A stretch of DNA of 12,847 nucleotides from positions 1 through 12,847 of the forward strand of contig JANSXJ010000078.1 in NCBI GenBank assembly GCA_024743015.1. Direction: 5' to 3'. Source of the DNA: Hyphomonas sp. Lineage in GTDB: Bacteria; Pseudomonadota; Alphaproteobacteria; Caulobacterales; Hyphomonadaceae. The notes under the pieces were generated by a model. The model was given only the letters and a program-made list of their open reading frames with translations. It was not told where the DNA came from and made no database searches. The translations under genes were made by a program, and so were the position numbers. Below, piece after piece: positions 6,848 through 12,847 of this stretch (its first letter is position 1; each line of letters starts with the position of its first letter).

Positions 6848-7495
6848 ATGAAACATTTCCAATGTGCAGGCCTCGCGCTTGCGATTGGCCTTACACTCTA
6901 CGTCCCTATCGCGGAAGCGCGCCCGGTCTCATATCCGGGCGGGTGGACGGTGATGCAGATGAATAATGGCGACATGTCGTCGGCACATGTTCACTACTCA
7001 CCGACTTTCAAGGACTCGATCGGGCTCTATTCAGAGCGCAATTGGGGCGAGGACTGGCACTTTACCGGCGTGCAATACAATCGTCTGGTGAAGCGCTGGA
7101 ACACGCCGACCTCACAGGCCAATCTCTATCTAAAAGCCGCAGCTGGACAGGCAGATCCCTTCGGGGATGGCGCCAATGTCGAAGCTGCGGGATTTGTCGG
7201 CCTTGGCGCCGATTGGGAGACGCGCCGTTGGTTCGTTTCCTATGAAGGCCGAGCCTATGATCTCGGGTTTGACAAAGACGCGCGCCAATCGGCACGCGTC
7301 GGCGTTGCACCCTATGTCGGCGATTTTGGCGACCTTCACACCTGGCTCATGCTGCAGGTCGAAAACCAGCCAGAATCCGACACCCCAACCACGCTCACCC
7401 CTCTGGTGCGCTTTTTCTATGACGTCCAGCTGCTCGAAATCGGGTATACACCCGAGTCTGAAGAGTTCATGCTGAACTGGATCGTCCGTTTTTAG
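6848..7495 (+). CDS. Exported, outer-membrane-like protein of unknown function
   Basis: A 215-residue protein with a signal peptide (cleavage probably after AEA at 22-24, giving RPVSYPGG). The mature part consists of alternating polar/aromatic beta-type segments such as WHFTGVQYNRLVKRW, NLYLKAAAG and RWFVSYEGRAYDL. It ends in LNWIVRF, with the C-terminal Phe and alternating pattern that the outer-membrane assembly machinery recognises. A small beta-barrel of about eight strands is plausible. The start has an AGGA Shine-Dalgarno at 6837-6840, 7 nt upstream. It lies between the exported metal-ligand-rich protein and the MerP-like gene, so a role in moving or sensing a metal at the outer membrane is a reasonable guess. 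I do not recognise the family. Confidence 0.75.
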   Translation: MKHFQCAGLALAIGLTLYVPIAEARPVSYPGGWTVMQMNNGDMSSAHVHYSPTFKDSIGLYSERNWGEDWHFTGVQYNRLVKRWNTPTSQANLYLKAAAGQADPFGDGANVEAAGFVGLGADWETRRWFVSYEGRAYDLGFDKDARQSARVGVAPYVGDFGDLHTWLMLQVENQPESDTPTTLTPLVRFFYDVQLLEIGYTPESEEFMLNWIVRF

Positions 7496-7510
7496 AAAGG
7501 AACAGGACAG

Positions 7511-7843
7511 ATGAAACCTCTAGCAATCGCCCTAGCGGCGACCTCAATCGCCTTTGCTCTGCCAATCGCGGGTGCACAGGAAGCGACTTCAGTAGAGACC
7601 GTCACCGCTGCACAAACCATGGTCACGGCAAAAGTGACCGGCATGGTCTGTGACTTCTGCGCGCGTGCCGTAACCAAGGTCTTCGGCAAGGAAGACGCAG
7701 TGGAAGCTGTGCACGTTGATCTCGACAATGGTGAAATCCACGTGACGCTCAAACCCGGCGCGGAGATGGCTGACGACCGCATTGAGACACTGGTCAAAAA
7801 GTCTGGTTACGACCTCGTTTCAATCGAGCGCGAAACCGCATGA
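7511..7843 (+). CDS. Periplasmic heavy-metal-associated (HMA) domain protein, MerP-like
   Basis: A 110-residue protein with a signal peptide (about 1-22, ending AGA) followed by one ferredoxin-like HMA domain. The metal-binding loop is GMVCDFCARAV with Cys47 and Cys50 in the CxxC arrangement. The rest (HVDLDNGEIHVTL, then a C-terminal KKSGYDLVSI) matches the beta-alpha-beta pattern of the domain. Proteins of this kind bind soft monovalent or divalent metals, as MerP does with Hg(II) or copper chaperones with Cu(I), and hand them to a membrane partner. The stop codon overlaps the next start as ATGA (7840-7843), so it is translationally coupled to the MerT-like gene. The metal cannot be told from the sequence. 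Confidence 0.9.
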   Translation: MKPLAIALAATSIAFALPIAGAQEATSVETVTAAQTMVTAKVTGMVCDFCARAVTKVFGKEDAVEAVHVDLDNGEIHVTLKPGAEMADDRIETLVKKSGYDLVSIERETA

Positions 7844-8244
7844 CCGCGGTTCAGGATGAGGTGAAATCGCCGAGCGTGCTGCCGGCAACTCTGGCGCTTT
7901 TCACCTCAGCGACAACGCTGATCTGCTGCGCCCTGCCTGCCATGCTGGTCATGTTGGGCATGGGTGCGGTCTGGTCCGGCGTCATTGGCACGGTCCCTGG
8001 CATCACCTGGTTTGGTGCCAATAAGGGCCTGGTCTTTGGGGTAACGGGCCTGGTGCTCGTAGCGTCCGGGGCCTGGCAATGGCATGCGCGTACGCTGCCC
8101 TGCCCGGTCGACCCAGTGAAAGCAAGGGCCTGCACACGCCTGCGGCGGATCAGCTGGACGCTCTGGGGAATCAGCGTCGCGGCCTTCTGTCTTGGTGGGT
8201 TTTTCGCCTTCTTCCCGGGCCTCGCCGAAGCTCTGTTCCTCTAG
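7840..8244 (+). CDS. MerT-like inner-membrane metal transport protein
   Basis: A 134-residue membrane protein with about three to four hydrophobic helices (roughly 14-45, 58-78, 104-132). A Cys-Cys pair (C29, C30) sits in the first helix just before a proline (CCALP), and a second pair (C88, C98) is in the loop after the middle helix. MerT has the same plan: a vicinal Cys pair in helix 1 that accepts metal from MerP, and a second Cys pair on the cytosolic side. Sequence similarity beyond that is limited, so this is a MerT-like protein rather than a proven mercury importer. The start overlaps the MerP-like stop. No mercuric reductase or MerR regulator is encoded in the window. Confidence 0.8.
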   Translation: MTAVQDEVKSPSVLPATLALFTSATTLICCALPAMLVMLGMGAVWSGVIGTVPGITWFGANKGLVFGVTGLVLVASGAWQWHARTLPCPVDPVKARACTRLRRISWTLWGISVAAFCLGGFFAFFPGLAEALFL

Positions 8245-8266
8245 GGCAGAACTGGACAAAACGCTG

Positions 8267-8304
8267 TCGGGCGTTCACCGTTTGAGAAAAGGGAGAACGC
8301 CCGA
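8267..8304 (+). promoter_or_regulatory. Hairpin enclosing the ribosome-binding site of the SnoaL-like gene
   Basis: TCGGGCGTTC (8267-8276) and GAACGCCCGA (8295-8304) form a perfect 10-bp, GC-rich stem with an 18-nt loop. The last base of the right arm is the A of the ATG at 8304. The GGGAG Shine-Dalgarno (8291-8295) lies at the 3' edge of the loop, and the spacer between it and the start codon is fully paired. Such a layout would restrict translation unless the stem opens, for example by temperature, a ligand, a small RNA or ribosomes. Its function is inferred. Confidence 0.6.
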
Positions 8305-8735
8305 TGGCAAACCAGCATGCAGTACCCGTCAAAGGCTACCAAAAGAACCTGCAATCCTGGTTCGATTATATGATGGAAGGCCACGACCGGACGCAATTGT
8401 GGGAGATGCTGCACGAAGATGTCGTGTTTCGCAGCCCTGTCGTCCACACGCCTCAGGAAGGACGTGAGATCACTTTCGCTTACCTCTCAGCCGCCGGCAA
8501 CACGCTCGGAAACGGGACGTTCAAATACACGCGCATCTTTGATTGCGGGGACAAGGCCGTGCTCGAATTCGAAACGGAAATGGACGGCATCCATGTCAAC
8601 GGAATCGATATGGTCGAGTGGGATGCAGACGGCAAGATTATCGATTTCAAAGTGATGGTGAGGCCGCTCAAGGCGATCCAGACCGTTCACGCCGCGATGG
8701 GTAAAATGCTTGAGCAAATGAAAGCCAAGGCTTGA
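8304..8735 (+). CDS. SnoaL-like / NTF2-fold protein
   Basis: A 143-residue protein with the cone-shaped NTF2/SnoaL pattern. An N-terminal helix precedes a WEMLHEDVVFRSPVV segment (the typical 'lhpDvvf..P' motif), a central helix follows, then long beta strands (KAVLEFETEMDGIHVNGIDMVEW, with the usual 'D..G.I..f.v..RP' ending at KIIDFKVMVRPLKA). Members include polyketide cyclases, small isomerases and many proteins of unknown activity, and no catalytic residues can be assigned here. The start is set by GGGAG at 8291-8295. The preceding metal operon ends 59 nt upstream with no clear terminator. The stop codon overlaps the TTG start of the acetyltransferase gene. Confidence 0.85.
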   Translation: MANQHAVPVKGYQKNLQSWFDYMMEGHDRTQLWEMLHEDVVFRSPVVHTPQEGREITFAYLSAAGNTLGNGTFKYTRIFDCGDKAVLEFETEMDGIHVNGIDMVEWDADGKIIDFKVMVRPLKAIQTVHAAMGKMLEQMKAKA

Positions 8736-9268
8736 ACCCGCCAACCCTTTTAACCCGGCGGCTCAGCCTTAAGCCTTGCGAACTGTCCGATTATCAAGAC
8801 GTCGCGGACATGTGGGCGGACGAGGCGGTCGTCAGACACATAGGCGGTCGCACACGCGATGCGCAGGATGCCTGGTTTTCTCAGCTGCGAAATCGCGGGA
8901 TGTGGCCTCTGCTTGGCTATGGCTATTGGATTGTACGCGAGCGTCGGACCGGCGTGTTCGTCGGCGAAGTGGGCTTTGCGGACTTCAAACGCGGGATCGA
9001 ACCCGACATATCCGGACGTCCGGAAGCTGGCTGGGTCATTGCAAAATCGGCATGGGGAAAGGGCTATGCCAGCGAGGCTGTGAAAGCGGCACATGACTGG
9101 CTGGATGACATGACACCCGGTCGCTCGACCTGCATCATCGATCCGGACAATTCAGCCTCAATCGCCGTGGCCCAAAAGGTCGGCTACAGCGAAGTGGGCC
9201 CAACCGACTATCGCGGCGACCCCGTTCTGCTGTTTGAGCGCTTCAGCGCCGGGGCAGGAAAAAGCTAG
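8732..9268 (+). CDS. GNAT family N-acetyltransferase (RimJ/RimL type)
   Basis: A 178-residue acetyl-CoA-dependent transferase. It begins with the typical TLLTRRLSLKPCELSDYQDVADMW, has a VGEVGFADF strand, then the acetyl-CoA pyrophosphate loop WGKGYASEA (108-116), and ends with a DPDNSASIAVAQKVGYSEVG segment that is standard for the family. Substrates include the N-terminus of ribosomal proteins or small amines; the substrate here is unknown. The start must be TTG at 8732, because the reading frame has a stop at 8711-8713 and no other start between, and the family N-terminus begins right at this codon. TTG overlaps the TGA of the SnoaL-like gene (8732-8735), so reinitiation by coupling is likely. 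Confidence 0.9.
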   Translation: MNPPTLLTRRLSLKPCELSDYQDVADMWADEAVVRHIGGRTRDAQDAWFSQLRNRGMWPLLGYGYWIVRERRTGVFVGEVGFADFKRGIEPDISGRPEAGWVIAKSAWGKGYASEAVKAAHDWLDDMTPGRSTCIIDPDNSASIAVAQKVGYSEVGPTDYRGDPVLLFERFSAGAGKS

Positions 9269-9300
9269 CGATTCATGCGAAGCAGCGCTATTTAGGCTCC

Positions 9301-10263
9301 ATGGTTACGACATATCTCGACTTCGAAAAGCCGCTCGCCGAACTTGAAACCAAGATTGCCGAGCTGGAAGCCGTTGCCGCCCAGGAAGGCGGTCCCCAGA
9401 TCAATGATGAGCTGAACAAGCTCAAGGAAAAGGCTGCCAAGCAACTCAAAGACACCTATTCCTCGCTCAATCCATGGCGCAAAACCCAGGTTGCACGCCA
9501 CCCCGAGCGCCCACATTTCACAGATTATATCAAACATCTGTTCGAGGACTTTCAGGAACTCGCGGGCGACCGTGTGTTCGGAAATGACGAGGCGGTGATC
9601 GGCGGTCTTGCGACGTTTAACGGCCAGTCGGTCGTGATTATCGGCCATGAAAAAGGCCGGACGACGGAAAGCCGCCTGAAGCACAATTTCGGCATGGCGC
9701 ATCCCGAGGGCTATCGCAAAGCTGTTCGGTTGATGGATCTCGCAGAGCGGTTCAGCCTGCCGGTGATTACCTTTGTCGATACCTCCGGAGCTTTCCCTGG
9801 TAAAGCTGGCGAAGAGCGCGGACAGGCGGAAGCCATCGCCCGCTCCACGGAACGTTGTCTGACCCTGAACGTCCCGATGATTTCCCTGATCATTGGCGAA
9901 GGCGGGTCCGGCGGCGCGATCGCGATTGCGGCGGCCAACCATGTCCTGATGATGGAACACTCGATTTATTCGGTGATCTCTCCGGAAGGCTGTGCGTCCA
10001 TTCTCTATCGCGATGCAGCGAAGGCGAAAGAAGCGGCTGAGGCGATGAAAATCACCGCTGAGGATCTGAAAAAGCTGAAAGTCGTCGATGGCGTGGTCAA
10101 GGAGCCAGTCGGCGGCGCACACCGCGCCCCGGAGAAAGCCATCCGTGCGGCGGGCAAAGCGATCGATAAAGCGCTTCAGGCGCTGATGACCCTCAGCCCT
10201 CAAGAGCTGAAAGCGCAGCGCCGCGAACGCTTCTACGCGATCGGGCGTGAAGGGCTGAACTAA
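9301..10263 (+). CDS. accA: Acetyl-CoA carboxylase carboxyltransferase subunit alpha
   Basis: With AccD it transfers the carboxyl group from carboxybiotin to acetyl-CoA, forming malonyl-CoA for fatty-acid synthesis. The 320-residue protein has the N-terminal coiled segment (1-55), then GHEKGR (115-120), GMAHPEGYRKA (131-141), TSGAFPGKAGEERGQAEAIA (161-180), the oxyanion-hole segment GEGGSGGAIAI (199-209) and ISPEGCASILYRD (226-238). The length is normal. The ATG at 9301 lies 32 nt after the acetyltransferase gene, and no clear Shine-Dalgarno precedes it. A TATTTA-like hexamer (9289-9294) ends 6 nt upstream. Downstream are repeats and a terminator at about 250 nt. Confidence 0.98.
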   Translation: MVTTYLDFEKPLAELETKIAELEAVAAQEGGPQINDELNKLKEKAAKQLKDTYSSLNPWRKTQVARHPERPHFTDYIKHLFEDFQELAGDRVFGNDEAVIGGLATFNGQSVVIIGHEKGRTTESRLKHNFGMAHPEGYRKAVRLMDLAERFSLPVITFVDTSGAFPGKAGEERGQAEAIARSTERCLTLNVPMISLIIGEGGSGGAIAIAAANHVLMMEHSIYSVISPEGCASILYRDAAKAKEAAEAMKITAEDLKKLKVVDGVVKEPVGGAHRAPEKAIRAAGKAIDKALQALMTLSPQELKAQRRERFYAIGREGLN

Positions 10264-10292
10264 GCCGTAAGGTCCGGTGAGCCTTGTTCCAG

Positions 10293-10405
10293 TGTCACCC
10301 CGGAACAGGTGCAAGCCTTTGCCCGAGACCCAATGCGATCGGAGCACTTCGCTTTTGTAGCTCGATCCCGGACATTTCCGCTATCGCGAAAACTCCGGGA
10401 TGACA
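10293..10405. repeat. Palindromic repeat region (GATCCCGG type)
   Basis: Three related arms occur: TGTCACCCCGGA (10293-10304), ATCCCGGA (10365-10372) and TCCGGGATGACA (10394-10405). The inner pair (10365-10372 with 10394-10401) is a perfect 8-bp stem. It continues as TTTCCGC/GCGAAAA with one mismatch around a TATC loop. The outer pair matches with one mismatch. It looks like one intact unit plus a degraded arm of a dispersed intergenic palindrome of the kind common in Alphaproteobacteria. No coding capacity is evident. Confidence 0.6.
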
Positions 10406-10423
10406 GATAACAAACAGCCCAGG

Positions 10424-10515
10424 GCGCGATCCGTGTGAGCGCAGCGAGATGGGATCAAACAAAAGCCGCCTTGAGCGCGATCCACGCGAGCGTAGCGATG
10501 CGGGATCAAACAAAA
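10424..10515. repeat. Two tandem copies of a 41-bp unit, period 51 bp
   Basis: Copies at 10424-10464 and 10475-10515 agree at 34 of 41 positions. They share GCGCGATCC at the start, GAGCG-N-AGCGA in the middle and GGGATCAAACAAAA at the end. Each unit has GATCC...GGATC arms, so each can fold. The second copy runs directly into the accA/receptor terminator and supplies part of its A-run. It belongs to the same type of GATCC-bounded intergenic repeat as the preceding element, though the interior differs. Confidence 0.7.
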
Positions 10516-10542
10516 AAAGGGCGACCCGAGGGCCGCCCTTTT
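10512..10542. terminator. Bidirectional intrinsic terminator between accA and the TonB-dependent receptor
   Basis: AAAAGGGCG (10515-10523) pairs perfectly with CGCCCTTTT (10534-10542) around a 10-nt loop. On the plus strand the stem ends in four Ts; on the minus strand the A-run 10512-10518 gives seven. It lies 23 nt after the receptor's stop codon and about 250 nt after accA, between the convergent genes. Confidence 0.85.
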
Positions 10543-10565
10543 CGATTTGGATATTGAACCGCCGC

Positions 10566-12847
10566 TTAGCCGCCGAAGCCGCCAAAACGCTTGGTTACGC
10601 TGATCTTGAACGTACGACCAAACGGGTTGTGCGTGTATGGATCATAGTTCAGATCGAACGCTGCAAATGGTGGGTCTTCGTCTGTGATATTGACCACTGA
10701 CAGGCCAAGATCCAGATCCCAGTCAGACTGCCAAGTGTAGAAGGCGTCAAATGTGGTCTGACTATCAATCGATTCACCAACGTTCCCACGAGCTGAGCCA
10801 GGACGCTCATCATCATAAGAATCGATGTGACGCATCACACCGCGAAGGTTGTGATTGCCGAACCCATAATTAGCCGAAACGTTCGCTTGCCATTGTGGAA
10901 GAGAGCGCGAGAAGTTCGAACGGTTGAACTGGCCAACCCGATCGCCGCCGGAAATGACGACACCTTCGATATCGAAGTCTCCCACGACGTACTCGATGAC
11001 GTAAGTCGTATCGAGCGCAAGCTCGAATTCACCGCCACCAATATCCCAGACATTGGAGACCCGAAGGTCGATACCGGAGGTCTCAATGTCAGGACCATTG
11101 ACCACGTTTGCGCGAATACGCTCGATACCCGATGCGGCTGGCGCCGCCGGATTGGCGAAGGTGATCCGGTCGAGGATCCCACCGCTCGTAGCTCCGCCGC
11201 CAAGCGCCGCGATCGCCGAATTCACAATCTCGTTCTGGTCTTCAACAATGATCGGATCAGAGAAGTCGAAATTGTAATAGTCGATAGAGGCCATAAAGCC
11301 GTCATTTTCGAACAACGCACCCAAGTTAAAGCTAAACGCACTCTCTGGGTTGAGGTTCGGATTACCGAATTGGTCCACCGCTTTGAACGCACCGGTTGGT
11401 GCAATGAACTGAAGCGTCGTACCAACGCCGCCCAATTGGTTCAGAGTAGGCCCGCGGAAAGAAGTTTGAGCCGAGCCACGAAGCGCAAATGCGTCATTGA
11501 CTTGCCATTTGGCCGCAACTTTCGGATCGAAGGTCGATCCAACTTCGCCGCCATAGTCTTCATAGCGCGTCGCAACCTGCACATCGACATTGTCAAAGAG
11601 CGGGATCTGCAATTCGCCGAACACCGCGTAAATGGTCTGATCCTCATCACGCGCGCTTCCGCCAGCGAGGAAGCTGAACGGGCCAGTGCCAGTTGATCCA
11701 GGCGTTATCGCAAGGTCGCTAACAGCGTTTGGCGTCACCTTGAACGTTTCGTGGCGAACCTGGAACCCAACAGCGTAACCAACAGAGCCACCACCAGCTT
11801 CAACATTGGACTGACCGGAAACCACGCCGTCGAATACGAGCAGGCTGGTTTCACGATCATCGCCCACTTCATCCGTCAGCCAATCAGCCAACGTGGCTGA
11901 ATTTGCCAAAGAAGCGTCAAATTGCGGGTTTGGGGTTCCATCGATCGCATTCGCGGCAATGGAGTTAGAGAACGGGTTATAATACTCACAACCACCTTGT
12001 CCTGCGACCGCTCCTGTCGGGATCGCTCCCGTTATCGGATTTGAACAGACCCCAAAACCGGCAAGTGCGTTAATGAAGCCCAGCGTATAGCTGTCATTCG
12101 TGTAACGAGACCCTTCGGTTTTCGAATATGTCAGACCCATTTCCCAGTTTGCGCCGCTTTGGAATTGTCCGGACAGGTCGCCTGAAAAACGATAGTGGTC
12201 ATAAGACCGCGTTCCTTCTTGGGCACCGCCGGTGCCTGGGAAACCACCCCACCCGAACGAACGACCAAAGAAAACAAGCGGCGTGATTCCCAGACCACCT
12301 GTATTGGTGACGGGATCGTATACGTCAGGTGCGCCCATCGCCAGAAGCGGCGAGTAATCCGTAAACGTAGCAGCCGCCCAAGCGGGATTGTCTGCGATGT
12401 ACTGCACTAGACCAGGATGGTTCGGAAGCACGACGTTACCGAACAAGGCCTGTGGTGGATAAGACGGTGACGTCTTCCACTCTGGGACGTCCGTATATCC
12501 GTAGAGCGCTTCCAGGTGCAGCTCAGTACCGCCTGAGAAGGTTCGATTGTACTCAGAGAAAATCTGGTACCGCTCTTCTTCTTCGACGAGATTATCGAAT
12601 TGGGTGAACTGGAAGCGGCAAATCACACCGCCGTCTTCGCCACCAAGTGTCGAGCACTGATCATCCGAGTTCGCAAATGCAAGCGGCGTGGACGCGGCAG
12701 CAAGCCCAACAGGAATGTTTGGTGTCGCCACAAAAGAACCTGGATTACCAATTGTCGACCAACCGCCGACGGGATTGTCAGCGAAGGGAAGAATAGCCCA
12801 ATCCTGATCAAGCAGCGTTGCTTCATTGCGGAACTGATAGCCAACCG
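10566..12847 (-). CDS. TonB-dependent outer-membrane receptor (5' end outside window)
   Basis: The reading frame is open from the stop codon at 10566 to the end of the window, about 759 residues, so the signal peptide, TonB box and most of the plug lie beyond the edge. The part seen is the beta-barrel: repeated amphipathic strands with acidic, aromatic and Gly/Asn-rich loops. An upstream SGQFQSGANWEMGLTYSKTE strand, a later NLNPESAFSFNLGALFEND segment (typical of this family: 'NP.L.PE....E.G') and a terminal DPYTHNPFGRTFKISVTKRF are visible. The sequence then ends with GGFGG after the usual terminal Phe. A GTG at 12731 could be mistaken for a start, but the frame and family-like sequence continue upstream of it (GYQFRNEATLLDQDWAIL). 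TonB-dependent receptors import iron-siderophores, vitamin B12, nickel or saccharides. The substrate cannot be told here. Confidence 0.93.
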   Translation of the reverse strand, partial: VGYQFRNEATLLDQDWAILPFADNPVGGWSTIGNPGSFVATPNIPVGLAAASTPLAFANSDDQCSTLGGEDGGVICRFQFTQFDNLVEEEERYQIFSEYNRTFSGGTELHLEALYGYTDVPEWKTSPSYPPQALFGNVVLPNHPGLVQYIADNPAWAAATFTDYSPLLAMGAPDVYDPVTNTGGLGITPLVFFGRSFGWGGFPGTGGAQEGTRSYDHYRFSGDLSGQFQSGANWEMGLTYSKTEGSRYTNDSYTLGFINALAGFGVCSNPITGAIPTGAVAGQGGCEYYNPFSNSIAANAIDGTPNPQFDASLANSATLADWLTDEVGDDRETSLLVFDGVVSGQSNVEAGGGSVGYAVGFQVRHETFKVTPNAVSDLAITPGSTGTGPFSFLAGGSARDEDQTIYAVFGELQIPLFDNVDVQVATRYEDYGGEVGSTFDPKVAAKWQVNDAFALRGSAQTSFRGPTLNQLGGVGTTLQFIAPTGAFKAVDQFGNPNLNPESAFSFNLGALFENDGFMASIDYYNFDFSDPIIVEDQNEIVNSAIAALGGGATSGGILDRITFANPAAPAASGIERIRANVVNGPDIETSGIDLRVSNVWDIGGGEFELALDTTYVIEYVVGDFDIEGVVISGGDRVGQFNRSNFSRSLPQWQANVSANYGFGNHNLRGVMRHIDSYDDERPGSARGNVGESIDSQTTFDAFYTWQSDWDLDLGLSVVNITDEDPPFAAFDLNYDPYTHNPFGRTFKISVTKRFGGFGG

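Noticed and set aside
6447..8244. Calling the cluster a classical mercury-resistance (mer) operon
   Set aside because: No MerA or MerR is present, the MerT resemblance is partial, and two extra exported proteins are not part of mer operons.
9292..10347. Long minus-strand reading frame (351 codons) opposite accA
   Set aside because: It mirrors the codon pattern of accA, has no family-like motif, and overlaps a certain gene completely.
10295..10585. Minus-strand frame of 96 codons with repeated LFDP-SLRS peptide
   Set aside because: The peptide repeat is just a translation of the tandem 41-bp units; it overlaps the terminator and the receptor's 3' end.
10827..11696. Plus-strand reading frame of 289 codons opposite the TonB-dependent receptor
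   Set aside because: Composition is that of an antisense shadow, with no recognisable domain and no Shine-Dalgarno; the receptor on the other strand is certain.

Overview
The window looks like a stretch of alphaproteobacterial chromosome. The evidence is moderately high GC, a CYP153-type P450, a DUF2244 membrane protein, a YdcH/DUF465 peptide, an alphaproteobacterial-style hisF-hisE pair, a large TonB-dependent receptor, and dispersed palindromic repeats of the GATCCCGG type. A marine or hydrocarbon-associated lineage such as the Hyphomonadaceae/Maricaulales would fit, but that is inference. No rRNA, tRNA, insertion sequence or CRISPR array is visible.

Layout. (1) 60-2283, plus strand: a small YdcH-like protein, then a short-chain dehydrogenase/reductase (SDR)-like protein that has lost the usual catalytic Tyr and Lys, then 15 nt later a class I-type cytochrome P450. 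(2) 2407-4331, minus strand: a CYP153 alkane/fatty-acid hydroxylase converging on the first P450, with a clear terminator between them. A pair of identical palindromes lies upstream of CYP153, followed by a DUF2244 inner-membrane protein. (3) 4433-6341, plus strand: nth (endonuclease III), hisF and hisE. (4) 6447-8244, plus strand: an apparent metal-handling operon made of an exported Met/His/Cys-rich protein, a small outer-membrane-like protein, a periplasmic MerP-like HMA protein and a MerT-like membrane protein. (5) 8304-9268: a SnoaL-like protein whose ribosome-binding site sits in a hairpin, translationally overlapped by a GNAT acetyltransferase that starts with TTG. (6) 9301-10263: accA. 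(7) 10264-10565: a repeat-rich intergenic region ending in a bidirectional terminator. (8) 10566-window end, minus strand: a TonB-dependent receptor that is open at its 5' end.

Gene cooperation. hisF and hisE serve histidine synthesis. accA serves fatty-acid synthesis. CYP153 would oxidise the terminal carbon of alkanes or fatty acids, but neither P450 has a ferredoxin or reductase gene here, so electrons must come from elsewhere. The four metal genes are ordered and spaced as one transcription unit spanning periplasm, inner membrane and probably outer membrane, without a reductase or regulator. Best candidates for something new are the paired operator in front of CYP153, the catalytically degenerate SDR joined to a P450, the metal module, and the start-codon hairpin at 8267-8304.
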